Counted from the first letter of the stretch, positions 1-13,562 are shown. The stretch is 64,000 nucleotides of DNA from Caldimonas brevitalea (GCF_001017435.1 NZ_CP011371.1:310001-374000), one strand, 5' to 3'. Numbers and translations are program-made. The notes: generated by a model not told the origin, from the letters alone.

Positions 1-2
1 GT

Positions 3-1292
3 GTGATCGCCAACGTCACGGCCGTGCATCCGACGCCGGCCAGCTATGCCTTTTTGCTCAACTCGGCCGGGCAGCTCATCGCCCATCCGGACGCGAAGCG
101 CACGCTGGGCCAGGTCAGCGAGATCGCGCCGGCGTTGACGCCCGAAACCTTGCAGGCACTGGCCGAGGCCCGGCAGCCGCTGCACACCGTGGTGCAGGGG
201 GTGCACAAGCTGCTCTACGCCGAACCGGTGGCCGGCACCGACTGGCGCCTGGTGGTGGCGCTCGACGAGCACGAGGCGAACGCCGGGCTGCGCAGCGTGA
301 TGGCCATCACCGCGTTTGCCCTGGTGAGCGTCGGTTGCGGGGCCGCGGCGGTGATGTGGATCGTCACCGGCAGCGCCTTCGCGCGGCTGCGGCAGGTGCG
401 CAACGCGATGCGGGACATCGGCTCGGGCAGCGGCGACCTGACCAAGCGCCTGCCAGCCGACGGCCGCGACGAGGTGGCGCAGATCGCCGCGTCGTTCAAC
501 GTGTTCGCCGACAAGATGAATGAGGTGCTGCTGCGCATCCGGGCCAGCAGCGAGTCGGTGCGCCTGGCCAGCGGCGAGATCGCCTCCGGCAACCAGGACC
601 TGTCGTCGCGCACCGAGCAGGCCGCCGCGAGCCTGCAGCAAACCGCGTCGTCGGTGCAGCAGCTGAATTCGGCGGTGCACGGCTCGGCGCAGGCCGCCCG
701 GCAGGCCAACGAGCTGGCGGTGTCGGCTGCGGGCGTGGCGTCCGAGGGCGGCACGCTGGTGTCGCAGGTGGTGGCGACGATGGAGGACATCAAGCAGTCG
801 TCCAGCCGCATTGCCGACATCATCGGCGTGATCGACGGCATCGCGTTCCAGACCAACATCCTGGCGCTCAATGCCGCGGTCGAAGCCGCCCGCGCAGGCG
901 AGCAGGGGCGCGGCTTCGCGGTGGTGGCCAGTGAGGTGCGCAGCCTGGCGCAGCGCGCCGCCCAGGCGGCCAAGGAGATCAAGACGCTGATCGTCACCTC
1001 GGTCGAGCGGGTCGAATCGGGCGCCGGCCTGGTCGGCAACGCCGGCACCACGATGACGCAGATCGTCGACAGCGTGCACCGGGTGGCCCAGATCATCGGC
1101 GAGATCTCGGCGGCCAGCCAGGAGCAAAGCGGTGGCATCGGCCAGGTCGACACGGCGGTGGCCCGCCTCGACCACATGACGCAGCAGAACGCCGCGCTGG
1201 TCGAGCAGTCGAGCGCGGCGGCCGCCAGCCTGCGCGAGCAGGCGAACCAGCTGGCCGAGGTGGTCGGCATGTTCCGGCTGACCACGACCTGA
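3..1292 (+). CDS. Methyl-accepting chemotaxis protein, 5' end outside window
   Basis: This is the C-terminal 429 residues of a transmembrane chemoreceptor. The first ~85 residues resemble the membrane-proximal half of a periplasmic Cache sensor ([16 protein letters not shown], then [14 protein letters not shown]). A transmembrane segment follows at about 98-122, then a HAMP linker at about 125-175 ([25 protein letters not shown]) and a long helical signalling domain. The conserved hairpin tip ([20 protein letters not shown]) lies near residues 280-300. The frame is open to the window edge and the first Cache half and first membrane segment are missing, so the gene starts upstream. The ligand cannot be inferred. 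No CheB/CheR-binding C-terminal pentapeptide is seen. Confidence 0.95.
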   Translation: MIANVTAVHPTPASYAFLLNSAGQLIAHPDAKRTLGQVSEIAPALTPETLQALAEARQPLHTVVQGVHKLLYAEPVAGTDWRLVVALDEHEANAGLRSVMAITAFALVSVGCGAAAVMWIVTGSAFARLRQVRNAMRDIGSGSGDLTKRLPADGRDEVAQIAASFNVFADKMNEVLLRIRASSESVRLASGEIASGNQDLSSRTEQAAASLQQTASSVQQLNSAVHGSAQAARQANELAVSAAGVASEGGTLVSQVVATMEDIKQSSSRIADIIGVIDGIAFQTNILALNAAVEAARAGEQGRGFAVVASEVRSLAQRAAQAAKEIKTLIVTSVERVESGAGLVGNAGTTMTQIVDSVHRVAQIIGEISAASQEQSGGIGQVDTAVARLDHMTQQNAALVEQSSAAAASLREQANQLAEVVGMFRLTTT

Positions 1293-1313
1293 GCCGCGTC
1301 CGCGGCCGGCTGA

Positions 1314-1826
1314 TCAGATCGTCGGCGTCCGCTGCAGCTCCTGGATCGTCAGCTGCAGCAAACGTGCGTCGGCGCTGGCGCGGTGGCGCTGCATCGCGGT
1401 GCGCCGGGCGACTTCGGCCTTGACGCTGGGCCAGCGGCTCACCGCCTCCTCGCTCAGCAGCGAGCGGATGTTCTCCAGCCTGAAGCGGGGCTGCCGCCCC
1501 ACCGCGTCGTACAGCACGTGCAGCCAGGTGTAGTCGTGTCCCCAGCCGTCGCTGTAAACGCGACTGTTCGCCAGGTGCTGGTCGAGCATCTCGGTCACCA
1601 CCTCGGGGCTGCGCCCATAGCGTTCGACGGTGGCGCGGCTGATGCCGTGCACGGCTTCGGCGCTGGCATCCCAGCGTGTCCAGTGGGGCAGCGGCCGGAT
1701 CAGCGAGCAGAACGCCCGCCCGTCCGGCAGCACGAAGCCGACCTCGATCGGATAGCTGCCGGCGCCAAAGCCGCTGGCCTCGAAGTCGAGCACGGCGGGC
1801 AGTGACGGGGGCTTGGGCTCGGGCAT
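1314..1826 (-). CDS. DEDDh-type 3'-5' exonuclease family protein
   Basis: This is a small exonuclease of the DnaQ/RNase T superfamily. The Exo I motif is LDFEASGFG near the N-terminus (D and E metal ligands). A middle region (HDYTWLHVLYDAVG) would hold Exo II. The C-terminal HRASADA supplies the Exo III histidine and aspartate, the DEDDh arrangement. Only the nuclease domain is present, so it is not a polymerase epsilon subunit with a binding tail. I chose the ATG at 1826; an in-frame GTG two codons upstream is possible. It converges on the chemoreceptor and is divergent from thiL with about 70 bp between them. The substrate (DNA or RNA) cannot be told from sequence. Confidence 0.8.
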   Translation of the reverse strand: MPEPKPPSLPAVLDFEASGFGAGSYPIEVGFVLPDGRAFCSLIRPLPHWTRWDASAEAVHGISRATVERYGRSPEVVTEMLDQHLANSRVYSDGWGHDYTWLHVLYDAVGRQPRFRLENIRSLLSEEAVSRWPSVKAEVARRTAMQRHRASADARLLQLTIQELQRTPTI

Positions 1827-1896
1827 ACGCACTTTCCAGCAAGTTCTCTACCAAGCCCCTGGCGGGCCGCGGCCGGCGGTCGGCGACAATGCCCGC

Positions 1897-2859
1897 ATGA
1901 GCCTGGGCGAATTCGAACTCATCGAGCGATATTTCTCGCGGCCGGTGTCGCGCGCCGCACTCGGGGTCGGCGACGATTGTGCGCTGCTGGCGCCGCGCCC
2001 GGGCATGCAACTGGCCGTCTCCAGCGACCTGCTGGTGGAAGGCCGGCACTTTCTGTCGACCGTCGCACCCGATCGCCTCGGCCACAAGGCGCTGGCGGTG
2101 AACCTGTCCGACCTGGCCGCCTGCGGCGCCGAGCCCCTGGCCTTCACGCTCAGCCTGTCGCTGCCGCGCGCCGATCCCGAATGGCTGGAAGGTTTTGCCG
2201 CCGGACTGTTCGCGCTGGCCGACGCCCACGGCTGCGAACTGGTCGGCGGCGACACGACGCGCGGCCCACTGGTCCTCAACCTGACGGTCTTCGGCGAGGT
2301 GCCGGCCGGCCAGGCCTTGCTGCGCAGCGGCGCCCGCGCCGGCGACGACCTCTATGTGAGCGGCACCCTCGGTGATGCCCGCTTGGCGCTCGAAGTGTTC
2401 CGCGGCACCCTGACCGTGCCGAGCGGCGATTTCGAGCGGGTGCGCACCGCGATGGAGCGGCCGACGCCACGGGTGGCGCTGGGCCAGGCGCTGCGCGGCA
2501 TCGCGACGGGCGCGGTGGACTTGTCCGACGGCCTGGTCGGCGACCTCGGTCACGTGCTGCGCCGCTCGGGTGTCGGCGCCACGCTGTGGGCAGACGCCTT
2601 GCCGCGCAGCGCCGCGCTGCGCGCCTTGCCGCTGCGCTGGCAGCACCTGTGCACGCTGGCCGGCGGCGACGACTACGAATTGCTGTTCTCGGCGCCCGCC
2701 GCCCAGCGCGCCGCGGTACAGGACGCCGCCGCCCGCTGCGGTGTCGGCGTGACCCGCATCGGCCAGATCGACGCTGAGCCGGGCCTGCGCTGTGTCGATG
2801 CCGAGGGCCAGGCGCTGGATTTGCAGGTCCGGGCTTTCGATCACTTCCACAGCAGCTGA
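1897..2859 (+). CDS. thiL: Thiamine-monophosphate kinase
   Basis: ThiL phosphorylates thiamine monophosphate with ATP to give the coenzyme thiamine pyrophosphate. The 320-residue protein has the family hallmarks: an N-terminal GVGDDCALL metal/nucleotide loop, SSDLLVEGRHF, NLSDLAACGAEPLAF and VGGDTTRGP. A C-terminal AIRS-like half follows with DLSDGLVGDLGHVL and AGGDDYELLF. The frame is open further upstream, but homologues begin MxxGEFELIxRYF, which matches the ATG at 1897. pgpA starts 3 nt after the stop, so thiL-pgpA-pncC look like one transcription unit. Confidence 0.95.
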   Translation: MSLGEFELIERYFSRPVSRAALGVGDDCALLAPRPGMQLAVSSDLLVEGRHFLSTVAPDRLGHKALAVNLSDLAACGAEPLAFTLSLSLPRADPEWLEGFAAGLFALADAHGCELVGGDTTRGPLVLNLTVFGEVPAGQALLRSGARAGDDLYVSGTLGDARLALEVFRGTLTVPSGDFERVRTAMERPTPRVALGQALRGIATGAVDLSDGLVGDLGHVLRRSGVGATLWADALPRSAALRALPLRWQHLCTLAGGDDYELLFSAPAAQRAAVQDAAARCGVGVTRIGQIDAEPGLRCVDAEGQALDLQVRAFDHFHSS

Positions 2860-2862
2860 ACC

Positions 2863-3426
2863 ATGACCTTGTTACGCCCATCGTCGTTCGGGCCCGAGGT
2901 GGGCGGCGCTTCCGCCGCCCCCACGGTGCGTTTTCTCTGGTCGCATCCGGCCCACGCGATCGCGCTGGGCTTCGGCAGCGGGCTCAGCCCGGTGGCCCCG
3001 GGCACGGTCGGCACGCTGTGGGCCTGGCTCAGCTTCGTGGTGCTCGACCTGTGGCTGAGCGAGGCGCAATGGGCGGTGGTGCTGCCGGTCGCCCTGCTCG
3101 TCGGGTGGTGGGCGTGCAAGGTGACGGCGCAGCATTTGCGGGCCGCCGACCCCGGCCACATCGTCTGGGACGAGGTGGTGGCTTTCTGGCTGGTGCTGTG
3201 GCTGGTGACGCCGGGCGCCGCCAGCACCGAGGTCCGCACGGTCTGGGTCCAGCTGGCCGCCTTTTTGTGCTTCCGCTTTTTCGACGCCGCCAAGCCCGGC
3301 CCGGTGCGCTGGGCCGACCGCCGTTTCAAGGGCGAGGGCTGGAGCGGCAGCTTCGGCATTTTGTTCGACGATCTGGTCGCGGCCTTCTGCACCCTGCTCG
3401 TGTTTGCCCTGTGGCGGGCTTTGTGA
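2863..3426 (+). CDS. pgpA: Phosphatidylglycerophosphatase A
   Basis: PgpA removes the phosphate from phosphatidylglycerophosphate to make phosphatidylglycerol in the inner membrane. The 187-residue protein carries the family motifs GFGSGLSPVAPGTVGTLWAW, DPGHIVWDEVVAFW (acidic metal ligands) and DAAKPGPVRWADRRFKGEGW with FDDLVAAF at the C-terminus. Three or four hydrophobic segments are visible. The gene sits 3 nt after thiL, an arrangement common in betaproteobacteria, and slightly ahead of pncC. Confidence 0.95.
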   Translation: MTLLRPSSFGPEVGGASAAPTVRFLWSHPAHAIALGFGSGLSPVAPGTVGTLWAWLSFVVLDLWLSEAQWAVVLPVALLVGWWACKVTAQHLRAADPGHIVWDEVVAFWLVLWLVTPGAASTEVRTVWVQLAAFLCFRFFDAAKPGPVRWADRRFKGEGWSGSFGILFDDLVAAFCTLLVFALWRAL

Positions 3427-3457
3427 GCTGGCGGGCCTCGACACGGGAGAGACCTTG

Positions 3458-3982
3458 ATGATGGGCCCTTCGGCATCTGATGCGGCGGCGGCGTCCGTCG
3501 ACACCGACACGCTCGCGACCCAACTCGGCCTGGTCCTGGCCGCCCGCGGCCTGCGGCTGGTCACGGCCGAGTCGTGCACCGGCGGCCTGATCGCCGGCGC
3601 CTGCACGTCGGTGGCCGGCTCCAGCGACTGGTTCGAGCGGGGCTACGTCACCTATTCCAACGAGGCCAAGACCGAGCTGCTGGGCGTGCCGGCCGAGATG
3701 ATTGCGCGCCACGGCGCGGTCAGCCGCGAGGTGGCGATGGGCATGGCGATGGGCGCCTTGCAGCATGCGCGCGCGCAGGTGGCGGTGTCGGTGACCGGCA
3801 TCGCCGGCCCGGGCGGTGGCAGCGAGGCCAAGCCGGTCGGCACGGTGTGGTTCGGCTTCGGCCGCGGGGATGCGCCGGTTAGCGCCGAATGTGTGCGTTT
3901 CAAGGGCGATCGGCGTGAGGTGCGCAGCGGTGCGGTGCGCCACGCCTTGGCGCGTTTGTTGGCCATCGTCAGCAGCGACTGA
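3458..3982 (+). CDS. pncC: Nicotinamide-nucleotide amidohydrolase, CinA C-terminal family
   Basis: The protein corresponds to the stand-alone C-terminal domain of CinA, which deamidates nicotinamide mononucleotide in pyridine nucleotide recycling. Diagnostic motifs are TAESCTGGLIAG with the catalytic serine, GYVTYSNEAKTELLGVP and SVTGIAGPGGGSEAKPVGTVWFG. The N-terminal molybdopterin-binding domain of full CinA is absent, as in E. coli PncC. Two ATGs lie in tandem at 3458 and 3461, preceded by GGGAGAG at a good distance. A longer frame back to 3404 overlaps pgpA and is unlikely to be used. Confidence 0.9.
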   Translation: MMGPSASDAAAASVDTDTLATQLGLVLAARGLRLVTAESCTGGLIAGACTSVAGSSDWFERGYVTYSNEAKTELLGVPAEMIARHGAVSREVAMGMAMGALQHARAQVAVSVTGIAGPGGGSEAKPVGTVWFGFGRGDAPVSAECVRFKGDRREVRSGAVRHALARLLAIVSSD

Positions 3983-4010
3983 GCGCGGGCGGATCGGCCC
4001 GGCCCGGCGG

Positions 4011-5102
4011 TCAGGCGCGCAGGGCCAGCCAGCGCCCTTCGGCCTCGCGCGGGCTTTGTGGGGTGCCGACCGCTTCGACCGTCATCAACGCCAAGCGGCG
4101 CAAGGCGGCCCAGGGGTCGGACGGCCACTGCGGATGGCGCAGGCCTTTGACGAGGCCGTCGCAGATCTGGGCGGCATCGAGCAAAGCGTCGACACTCGTG
4201 TCCGACAGACGCGGCAGCACCCGCTCGAACAGCTTCTCCTTGACGCCCCAGATGCGCTGTTCGCGCAGCGCCATCGGCAGCGGACGCCCGGCGAGCATCG
4301 CGTCTTTCACGCGCTTGAGCGCCCGAATGTCTTCGGCCAGGGTCCAGTGCACCAGCACCGCAGCCTCGCCCTCGGCTTCCAGGCCGTCGAGCATGCGCAA
4401 CACACGGCTCACCTGGCCGGCCAGCACCGCCTCTGACAACTTGAACACGTCGTAGCGTGCGACGTTCAGCACCGCCACCTCGACCTGTTCGAAGCTCAGC
4501 TCGCCCGCCGGGTAGAGCAGGCCCAGCTTCTGGATCTCCTGGTGGGCGGCGAGCAGGTTGCCTTCCACCCGGTCTGCGAAGAAGGCCAGCGTGCGCTGCC
4601 CCGCTTCGCCGCCCTGCACGCGCTGCCCTTGCGCCGCCAGGCGCTGGGCGATCCAGGCCGGCAGCTGCTTGCGCTCGATCGGGTCGATGCGCACGGTGAC
4701 GCCGGCGCCGTCGAGCGCGGCGAACCAGCCGCTCGACTGGGTGGCCTTGTCCAGGCGCGGCAGCATCACGATGGTGACCAGGTCCTCGCCCAGATGTTGG
4801 CAGTAGCGCTGCAGCGCGTCGGATCCCTCTTTGCCGGGCTTGCCGCCCGGGATGCGGATCTCGATCAGACGCTTGTCGGCGAACAGACTCAGGGCCTGCG
4901 CTGCCCCCAGCAACTCGCCCCAATCGAAATGAGCGCCCACCACGTGGTGGACGGTGCGCTCATGGTGCCCGGCGGTGCGCGCGGCCGCACGGATGGCATC
5001 GCAGGCTTCCTGCACCAGCAGCGGCTCGTCGCCGTAAAGCGTGTAGAGCGGGCGCAGCTCACGTTGAAGGTGGGCGGCGAGCTGATCCAGGCGCAACTGC
5101 AT
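4011..5102 (-). CDS. holA: DNA polymerase III subunit delta
   Basis: This is the clamp-loader delta subunit, which opens the beta sliding clamp during loading. The 363-residue protein matches the family over its length: an N-terminal LYTLYGDEPLLVQEACDAIR start, RLIEIRIPGGKPGKEG and a C-terminal collar region ending DPWAALRRLALMTVEA. The start is placed at the ATG at 5102, which has GGAAGG seven bases upstream; a GTG one codon earlier also fits the frame. It follows lptE by 16 nt, in the conserved order leuS-lptE-holA. Confidence 0.93.
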   Translation of the reverse strand: MQLRLDQLAAHLQRELRPLYTLYGDEPLLVQEACDAIRAAARTAGHHERTVHHVVGAHFDWGELLGAAQALSLFADKRLIEIRIPGGKPGKEGSDALQRYCQHLGEDLVTIVMLPRLDKATQSSGWFAALDGAGVTVRIDPIERKQLPAWIAQRLAAQGQRVQGGEAGQRTLAFFADRVEGNLLAAHQEIQKLGLLYPAGELSFEQVEVAVLNVARYDVFKLSEAVLAGQVSRVLRMLDGLEAEGEAAVLVHWTLAEDIRALKRVKDAMLAGRPLPMALREQRIWGVKEKLFERVLPRLSDTSVDALLDAAQICDGLVKGLRHPQWPSDPWAALRRLALMTVEAVGTPQSPREAEGRWLALRA

Positions 5103-5118
5103 CACAACACCTTCCGGG

Positions 5119-5619
5119 TCACAACTTCGCTGCCGCCAGCCGCCGCATCAGCTGCTGGGTGATGTCCTGGCGCATTTCGCGCAGCACTTCGGCCTCTTCG
5201 CTCTCTTTGGCCAGCGCCGCGCTCTCGTTGTAGCTCAGCACCAGGTTCGGCTGGATCAGCGTCTCGGGGATCAGCTCGCGCCCGTCCGGGGTCCGCAGCC
5301 TGAAGCGCAGTCGTGCACGCACGGCGATCTCGCGCACCTGGCCGGTCGAGGTCTTGCCCGTCACGTAGCGATCGCTGCTGTCTTCGAATACCTCGAGTAC
5401 CACCTCGGCATCCTTGGACGCCTCCACCACACGCATGTCGGGCGCGGCGACCAGTTGGCGGCGCACTTCGATGCCGAGTTCGGAGCGCGGCGAGAAGCCG
5501 AGCTGGATGCTGCGGAAGGCGAAGCTCGGTGCGCCGCGCAGCTGGAAGCCGCAGGCCGACAGCAACAGCGGGGCCGCCACGGCACTCAGCCACAGGCGGC
5601 GCGACAGTCGGGCCGCCAC
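5119..5619 (-). CDS. lptE: LPS-assembly lipoprotein LptE
   Basis: LptE is the outer-membrane lipoprotein that plugs the LptD barrel and helps place lipopolysaccharide on the cell surface. The 166-residue protein begins with a basic n-region, a hydrophobic stretch and the lipobox LLSAC at about residues 19-23, followed by GFQLRG, the usual family start. The body (SYNESAALAKESEEAEVLREMRQDITQQLMRRL) matches the helical end of LptE. The gene begins 3 nt after the leuS stop and precedes holA. Confidence 0.92.
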   Translation of the reverse strand: MAARLSRRLWLSAVAAPLLLSACGFQLRGAPSFAFRSIQLGFSPRSELGIEVRRQLVAAPDMRVVEASKDAEVVLEVFEDSSDRYVTGKTSTGQVREIAVRARLRFRLRTPDGRELIPETLIQPNLVLSYNESAALAKESEEAEVLREMRQDITQQLMRRLAAAKL

Positions 5620-5622
5620 GCG

Positions 5623-9478
<3,856 letters not shown>

Positions 9479-9503
9479 CGTCCGGCGGCGTGTCGACGCG
9501 GCG

Positions 9504-10307
9504 TCAGGCCATGCCGAGCACGTGTTCCATCCCGAACAGGCCTTTTGCCTGGCCGGCCAGGAAGCGCACGGCGCGCAGGCTGCCCTGGGCGTAGGTGGCG
9601 CGGCTCGACGACTTGTGCGTGACCTCGATGCGCTCGCCGATGCCGGCAAACAGCACCGTGTGGTCGCCGATGATGTCGCCGCCGCGCACGGTGGCGAAGC
9701 CGATCGTCGAGGGGTCGCGTTCGCCGGTCACGCCTTCGCGGCCGTAGACGGCGCACTGCTTCAGGTCGCGTCCCAGCGCCTCGGCCACCACCTCGCCCAT
9801 CTTCAGGGCCGTGCCGCTCGGCGCGTCGACCTTGTGGCGGTGGTGTGCCTCGATGATTTCGATGTCGTAGCCCTGGCTCAGCGCGCGGGCCGCCACGTCG
9901 AGCAGCTTGAGCACCACGTTCACGCCGACGCTCATGTTGGGCGCCATCACGATCGCCACGTCGCGCGCGATCTCGGCGATTTCGGCCTTTTGCGCGTCGC
10001 TGAAGCCGGTAGTGCCGACCACCGCCTTGACGCCCAGCTCCCGGCACAACCGCAGGTGGGCCAGCGTGCCTTCCGGCCGGGTGAAGTCGATCAGGTAGTT
10101 GGCGTCGCGCAGACCAGTGCGCAGGTCGCTGGCGATCGCCACGCCGCTGTTGCGCCCGAGGAAGGCGCCGGCGTCCTGACCGACGGCCGGGCTGGTGGGC
10201 TGGTCGAGGGCGCCGGCGAGTTCGCAGTCTTCGGCGCCGAGCACGGTTTCGATCAGCAATCGACCCATGCGGCCGGAACAGCCGGCGATGGCAATGCGGT
10301 GGTTCAT
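9504..10307 (-). CDS. dapB: 4-hydroxy-tetrahydrodipicolinate reductase
   Basis: DapB reduces the DapA product to tetrahydrodipicolinate in the lysine and diaminopimelate pathway. The 267-residue protein has an N-terminal Rossmann motif ([14 protein letters not shown]) and [12 protein letters not shown]. The catalytic region is [22 protein letters not shown], with the paired histidines and the lysine expected for the family. It lies downstream of bamE and upstream of exbB, the usual betaproteobacterial order. Confidence 0.96.
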   Translation of the reverse strand: MNHRIAIAGCSGRMGRLLIETVLGAEDCELAGALDQPTSPAVGQDAGAFLGRNSGVAIASDLRTGLRDANYLIDFTRPEGTLAHLRLCRELGVKAVVGTTGFSDAQKAEIAEIARDVAIVMAPNMSVGVNVVLKLLDVAARALSQGYDIEIIEAHHRHKVDAPSGTALKMGEVVAEALGRDLKQCAVYGREGVTGERDPSTIGFATVRGGDIIGDHTVLFAGIGERIEVTHKSSSRATYAQGSLRAVRFLAGQAKGLFGMEHVLGMA

Positions 10308-10363
10308 GAGCAGGCGCTCCAGTGGAAAGACGGTCGGGGTGCGGCGGCGGCGGCGCCGCCGCG

Positions 10364-10903
10364 TCAGGGTTCGAGCGGCGGGTAGGTGCGGGCCGGCGGC
10401 GGTGCCGGTTCGGCCTCGCCGGGCTGCGGCTTCGGCGTCGGCGTCGGCAAGGCCTGCAGCTGCTGTTCGGTCAACTCGAGCTGCGGCGTCTTGCCGCGCT
10501 TCTTGAAGGTGTCGATCGACGCGACGAACTGGGCCTCGGTGGGCAGCGCGTCGTCGGCTTCGAGCCGGCTCAGTTGCTCACCCTGGAAATGGGCCGTCAC
10601 GACACGCCGCTGCGGTTCTGCACCACTGCGGCGGATGGTGAAGATGTAGTCCCAACGGTCGGTGTGGAAGGCGTCGGTGAGCAGCGGCGACCCGAGGATG
10701 TCGCGCACCTGCGCACGGCTCATTCCGGGCTTGACGGCCGCGGCCATCTCGCGGGTCACGACGTTGCCTTGCACGACCTCGATGCGATAGGGCGTGACGA
10801 AGCCCAGAACGTTGTCGCTCGACTGCAGCGACCCACAGCCGCAAAGCGCGGCCGCTGCGGCCAGCGGGCCGACCAAGCGGCCCCAACGAATGATGGAATA
10901 CAT
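10364..10903 (-). CDS. bamE: Outer membrane protein assembly factor BamE (SmpA/OmlA)
   Basis: BamE is a lipoprotein of the BAM complex that inserts beta-barrel proteins into the outer membrane. The start [10 protein letters not shown] leads to a signal peptide and lipobox LCGCGS. Family motifs follow: [44 protein letters not shown] and [16 protein letters not shown] proline-rich tail ([17 protein letters not shown]) extends the C-terminus. The open frame reaches 11158, but that part overlaps fur on the other strand; the ATG at 10903 gives a proper signal peptide. The gene is divergent from fur with 109 bp between starts. Confidence 0.93.
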   Translation of the reverse strand: MYSIIRWGRLVGPLAAAAALCGCGSLQSSDNVLGFVTPYRIEVVQGNVVTREMAAAVKPGMSRAQVRDILGSPLLTDAFHTDRWDYIFTIRRSGAEPQRRVVTAHFQGEQLSRLEADDALPTEAQFVASIDTFKKRGKTPQLELTEQQLQALPTPTPKPQPGEAEPAPPPARTYPPLEP

Positions 10904-11012
10904 AGGGATATGGGTGCCGGCGCACGCTGAGCGCACGCAACCTCGATATGATTGACCGATTCTACCGGCAGGGCTTGCGCCGCCAGTCTTGCCCCGGCGC
11001 CAGGAGCCGCCC

Positions 11013-11465
11013 ATGACCAATGTCGATGAACTGAAAAGCAGCGGCCTGAAGGCCACCTTGCCCCGCCTGAAGATCCTGGAAGTGTTCCAGGCCGGCAAAC
11101 AGCGGCACATGACCGCCGAAGATGTGTACAAAGCGCTGCTGGCGGAGGGTTCGGACATCGGCCTCGCAACGGTCTACCGCGTATTGATGCAGTTCGAGCA
11201 GGCCGGTTTGCTGTCGCGCAACCACTTCGAGGCCGGCAAGGCGGTGTTCGAGCTCAACGAGGGCAAGCACCACGATCACTTGATCTGTGTGGTGTGCGGC
11301 CGCGTCGAAGAGTTCTACGACGCCGAGATCGAAAAACGCCAGCAGCAGATCGCCAAGGAGCGCGGCTACGAGCTGCAGGACCACTCGCTGTCGCTTTACG
11401 TGGTGTGCGGCCGCGAAGGCTGCCGGAGCCAGGGCCAGACCCACCCCCACCCGATCGACCGCTGA
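11013..11465 (+). CDS. fur: Ferric uptake regulator
   Basis: Fur is the iron-responsive DNA-binding repressor. The 150-residue protein has the N-terminal winged helix ([49 protein letters not shown]) and the metal-binding [16 protein letters not shown] segment with the CxxC pair. A second Cys pair is suggested by VVCGREGC near the C-terminus. The ATG at 11013 follows CAGGAG at 11001. The frame also contains an upstream GTG at 10989, less likely. fur divergent from bamE is a classic betaproteobacterial arrangement. I did not find a convincing Fur box in the 109-bp gap. Confidence 0.96.
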   Translation: MTNVDELKSSGLKATLPRLKILEVFQAGKQRHMTAEDVYKALLAEGSDIGLATVYRVLMQFEQAGLLSRNHFEAGKAVFELNEGKHHDHLICVVCGRVEEFYDAEIEKRQQQIAKERGYELQDHSLSLYVVCGREGCRSQGQTHPHPIDR

Positions 11466-11495
11466 GCGGCGCGTCGCACGCCAGATGGCGCGGCG

Positions 11496-12446
11496 CTACT
11501 CGCCGCGCAGCATCGCCTGTTGGTGGCGTTCGATGAATTCCTTGTAGGTGTCGATGCCGCGCAGCTGCAGGATGCTGTTGCGCACCGCGGCCTCGACCAG
11601 CACGGCCAGGTTGCGGCCGGCGTCGACGGCGATCACGACCTTGCGCACCGGCACACCGAGGATGTCTTCGTACAGTGGCTCGTAGGGCAGGCGCTCGAAG
11701 TCGCGTTCCATCGTCTCCTTGCGCACCAGGTGGACGATCAGCTTCAGCCGCATCTTGCGACGCACCGCGGTCTCGCCGAAGATCGCCTTGATGTCCAGCA
11801 GGCCGATGCCGCGCACCTCGAGCAGGTTCAACAGCAGCTCGGGACAGCGCCCCTCGATCGCACTCTGCGACACCCGGTAGAGGTCGACCGCATCGTCGGC
11901 CACCAGGCCGTTGCCGCGCGAGATCAGCTCGAGACCGAGTTCGCTCTTGCCCAGACCCGACTCGCCGGTGAGCAGCACGCCCAGGCCCAGGATGTCCATG
12001 AACACGCCGTGGCGCGTGGTGCGCTCGGCAAAGTGCAGCGACAAATAGCTGCGCAGCACGTCGATCACGAAGCCGGCCGATTCCTCGGTCACGAACAGCG
12101 GAATTTCCGCCCGCTCGCACATCGCCACGAGTTGGTCGGGCGGGGTCTGCCCGTCGGCCACCACCAGCACGGGCGGCTCCAGCGTCACGATCCGCGAGAT
12201 GCGCCGCGCCTGATCCTCCGGGCTCGCGATCGACAGGTATTCGACCTCGCGGCGCCCGACGATCTGGACCCGATAGGGATGGATGTAGTTGAGGTAGCCG
12301 ACGAGGTCAGCGGCCGACTGCGCGTCGCGCACCGCCACTTCGTCGAAGCGCCGCTCTGGGTGGGCGTGGCCGGCGATCCAGTGCCATTTGAGGTCCGCGC
12401 GCTGGCCTTCGAACAAGGCCTCCGCGCTGATAACAGTGGGTTTCAA
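11496..12446 (-). CDS. hprK: HPr kinase/phosphorylase
   Basis: HprK phosphorylates and dephosphorylates HPr on serine, here probably the NPr-type HPr of the nitrogen PTS. The 316-residue protein has the N-terminal domain, a P-loop [20 protein letters not shown] at about 152-171 and the signature [24 protein letters not shown]-terminal region ([18 protein letters not shown]) completes it. It follows ptsN by 34 nt and converges on fur. Sugar-specific PTS components are absent, as is common for this group, where HprK-PtsN is regulatory. Confidence 0.95.
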   Translation of the reverse strand: MKPTVISAEALFEGQRADLKWHWIAGHAHPERRFDEVAVRDAQSAADLVGYLNYIHPYRVQIVGRREVEYLSIASPEDQARRISRIVTLEPPVLVVADGQTPPDQLVAMCERAEIPLFVTEESAGFVIDVLRSYLSLHFAERTTRHGVFMDILGLGVLLTGESGLGKSELGLELISRGNGLVADDAVDLYRVSQSAIEGRCPELLLNLLEVRGIGLLDIKAIFGETAVRRKMRLKLIVHLVRKETMERDFERLPYEPLYEDILGVPVRKVVIAVDAGRNLAVLVEAAVRNSILQLRGIDTYKEFIERHQQAMLRGE

Positions 12447-12480
12447 GCGTCGCCGAGAGGTGAGAACGAGGATCGACCGC

Positions 12481-12951
12481 TTACGCGACCGACTTCAGGG
12501 GCTCCCAGTTCGAGATCAACTCGTGCACCTTGGCCGCGTCGGCTTCCGACTTCAGCCGCTCGCGCAGCTCACGGTCGGACAGCAGTTCAGCGATTTCGGA
12601 GAGGATCTCGAGGTGGCGCTGGGTCGCGGCTTCGGGCACCAGCAGGAAGATCAGCAGCAGCACCGGCTGGTCGTCCGGGGCGTCGAAAGGAATCGGCTGC
12701 TGCACGCGCAGCACCGCGGCTTGCGGGTTCTTCAGGCCTTTGATGCGGCCGTGCGGGATGGCCACGCCGTGTCCCAGCCCGGTGGAGCCCAGCCGTTCCC
12801 GGGCGAACAGGTTGTCCGTCACCGTGGCGCGCGCGATGGCGTGCTGGTTTTCAAACAACAAACCGGCCTGTTCGAAGGCCCGCTTCTTGCTAGTGGCGTC
12901 CACGTTCACCAGCACATTGCTGGCGGGGAGGATGGCGGCGAGACGGTTCAT
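12481..12951 (-). CDS. ptsN: Nitrogen-regulatory PTS IIA protein PtsN (EIIA-Ntr)
   Basis: PtsN accepts phosphate from NPr on a histidine and acts as a regulator of nitrogen, potassium and envelope functions. The 156-residue protein matches along its length: [22 protein letters not shown] holds the active histidine, followed by [35 protein letters not shown]. The ATG at 12951 (MNRLAAILP) agrees with homologue N-termini; a GTG three codons upstream is the alternative. A strong TATAAT and tandem 12-bp repeats lie 75-110 bp upstream. Confidence 0.93.
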   Translation of the reverse strand: MNRLAAILPASNVLVNVDATSKKRAFEQAGLLFENQHAIARATVTDNLFARERLGSTGLGHGVAIPHGRIKGLKNPQAAVLRVQQPIPFDAPDDQPVLLLIFLLVPEAATQRHLEILSEIAELLSDRELRERLKSEADAAKVHELISNWEPLKSVA

Positions 12952-13025
12952 CTGGGTCACGGCGCAAGGGGTGAAGCACCGGCAAGAGGGGCCGCCGGGG
13001 CTCGGGCCTGCGCGAAGGCAGTGAC

Positions 13026-13063
13026 AAAACGTTGCATAAAACGTTGCATTATAGGGAGCGAGG
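13026..13063 (-). promoter_or_regulatory. Candidate ptsN promoter with tandem 12-bp repeats
   Basis: Two immediately adjacent copies of AAAACGTTGCAT occupy 13026-13049. They run into ATTATAGGGAGCGAGG (13048-13063), which on the minus strand reads as a perfect TATAAT -10 element. Transcription toward ptsN would start near 13041, inside the repeats, giving a leader of about 90 nt. The repeats therefore sit where a regulator or an initial-transcript effect could act. The hpf stop lies at 13209, so ptsN probably has this promoter in addition to any read-through. Confidence 0.45.
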
Positions 13064-13208
13064 ATACCCTGCCGGGCCTCGGCCTCCTGGCGATGAGTTT
13101 GTCGATTGTGCTCCCCTTGTTGCGACGCAGCAAGCGGTGTGCGAAGTAGGAGTTACAAATCGAAAGCGGCCCGGAGGCCGCCCCTGAAACAGGGTATTGG
13201 AATTTGGC

Positions 13209-13562
13209 TTACTGCGGGCTTTCACCCGCTGAGCCGTCCATCCGCTTGATGGACTCGTGGTGGTGATCTTGCACGCGCCCCTTGTGCTTGACGACTTGGC
13301 GATCGAGGATGTCCATCAGCTGGTCGATCGCCGCGTACAGATCTTCGTGAGAGGTTTCACAGAAGATGTCCTTGCCCTTGACGTGAAGGTTGACCTCGGC
13401 CTTCTGGCGACGTTCCTTCTCCTTCAGCTTTTCAACGCTCAGTAACACGTTGATATCCACCACCTGATCGAAGTGCCGTGTGACCCGGTCCAGCTTCGTG
13501 AGCACGTACTCTCTCAAGGCCGGGGTGACTTCCAGGTGGTGGCCGCTGATCGTCAGATTCAT
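13209..13562 (-). CDS. hpf: Ribosome hibernation promoting factor (sigma-54 modulation family)
   Basis: Hpf binds the 30S subunit and promotes 100S dimers or inactive 70S ribosomes in stationary phase. The 117-residue protein starts [24 protein letters not shown] and contains [38 protein letters not shown], typical of the short form. The ATG at 13562 is preceded by an excellent AAAGGAGG. The leader upstream is strongly pyrimidine-rich on the coding strand (13600-13655). In many Burkholderiales rpoN lies directly upstream of hpf; here it does not. Confidence 0.94.
   Translation of the reverse strand: MNLTISGHHLEVTPALREYVLTKLDRVTRHFDQVVDINVLLSVEKLKEKERRQKAEVNLHVKGKDIFCETSHEDLYAAIDQLMDILDRQVVKHKGRVQDHHHESIKRMDGSAGESPQ

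Noticed and set aside
10904..11012. Fur box between bamE and fur
   Set aside because: No 19-bp [23 protein letters not shown] sequence; the gap is only moderately AT-rich.
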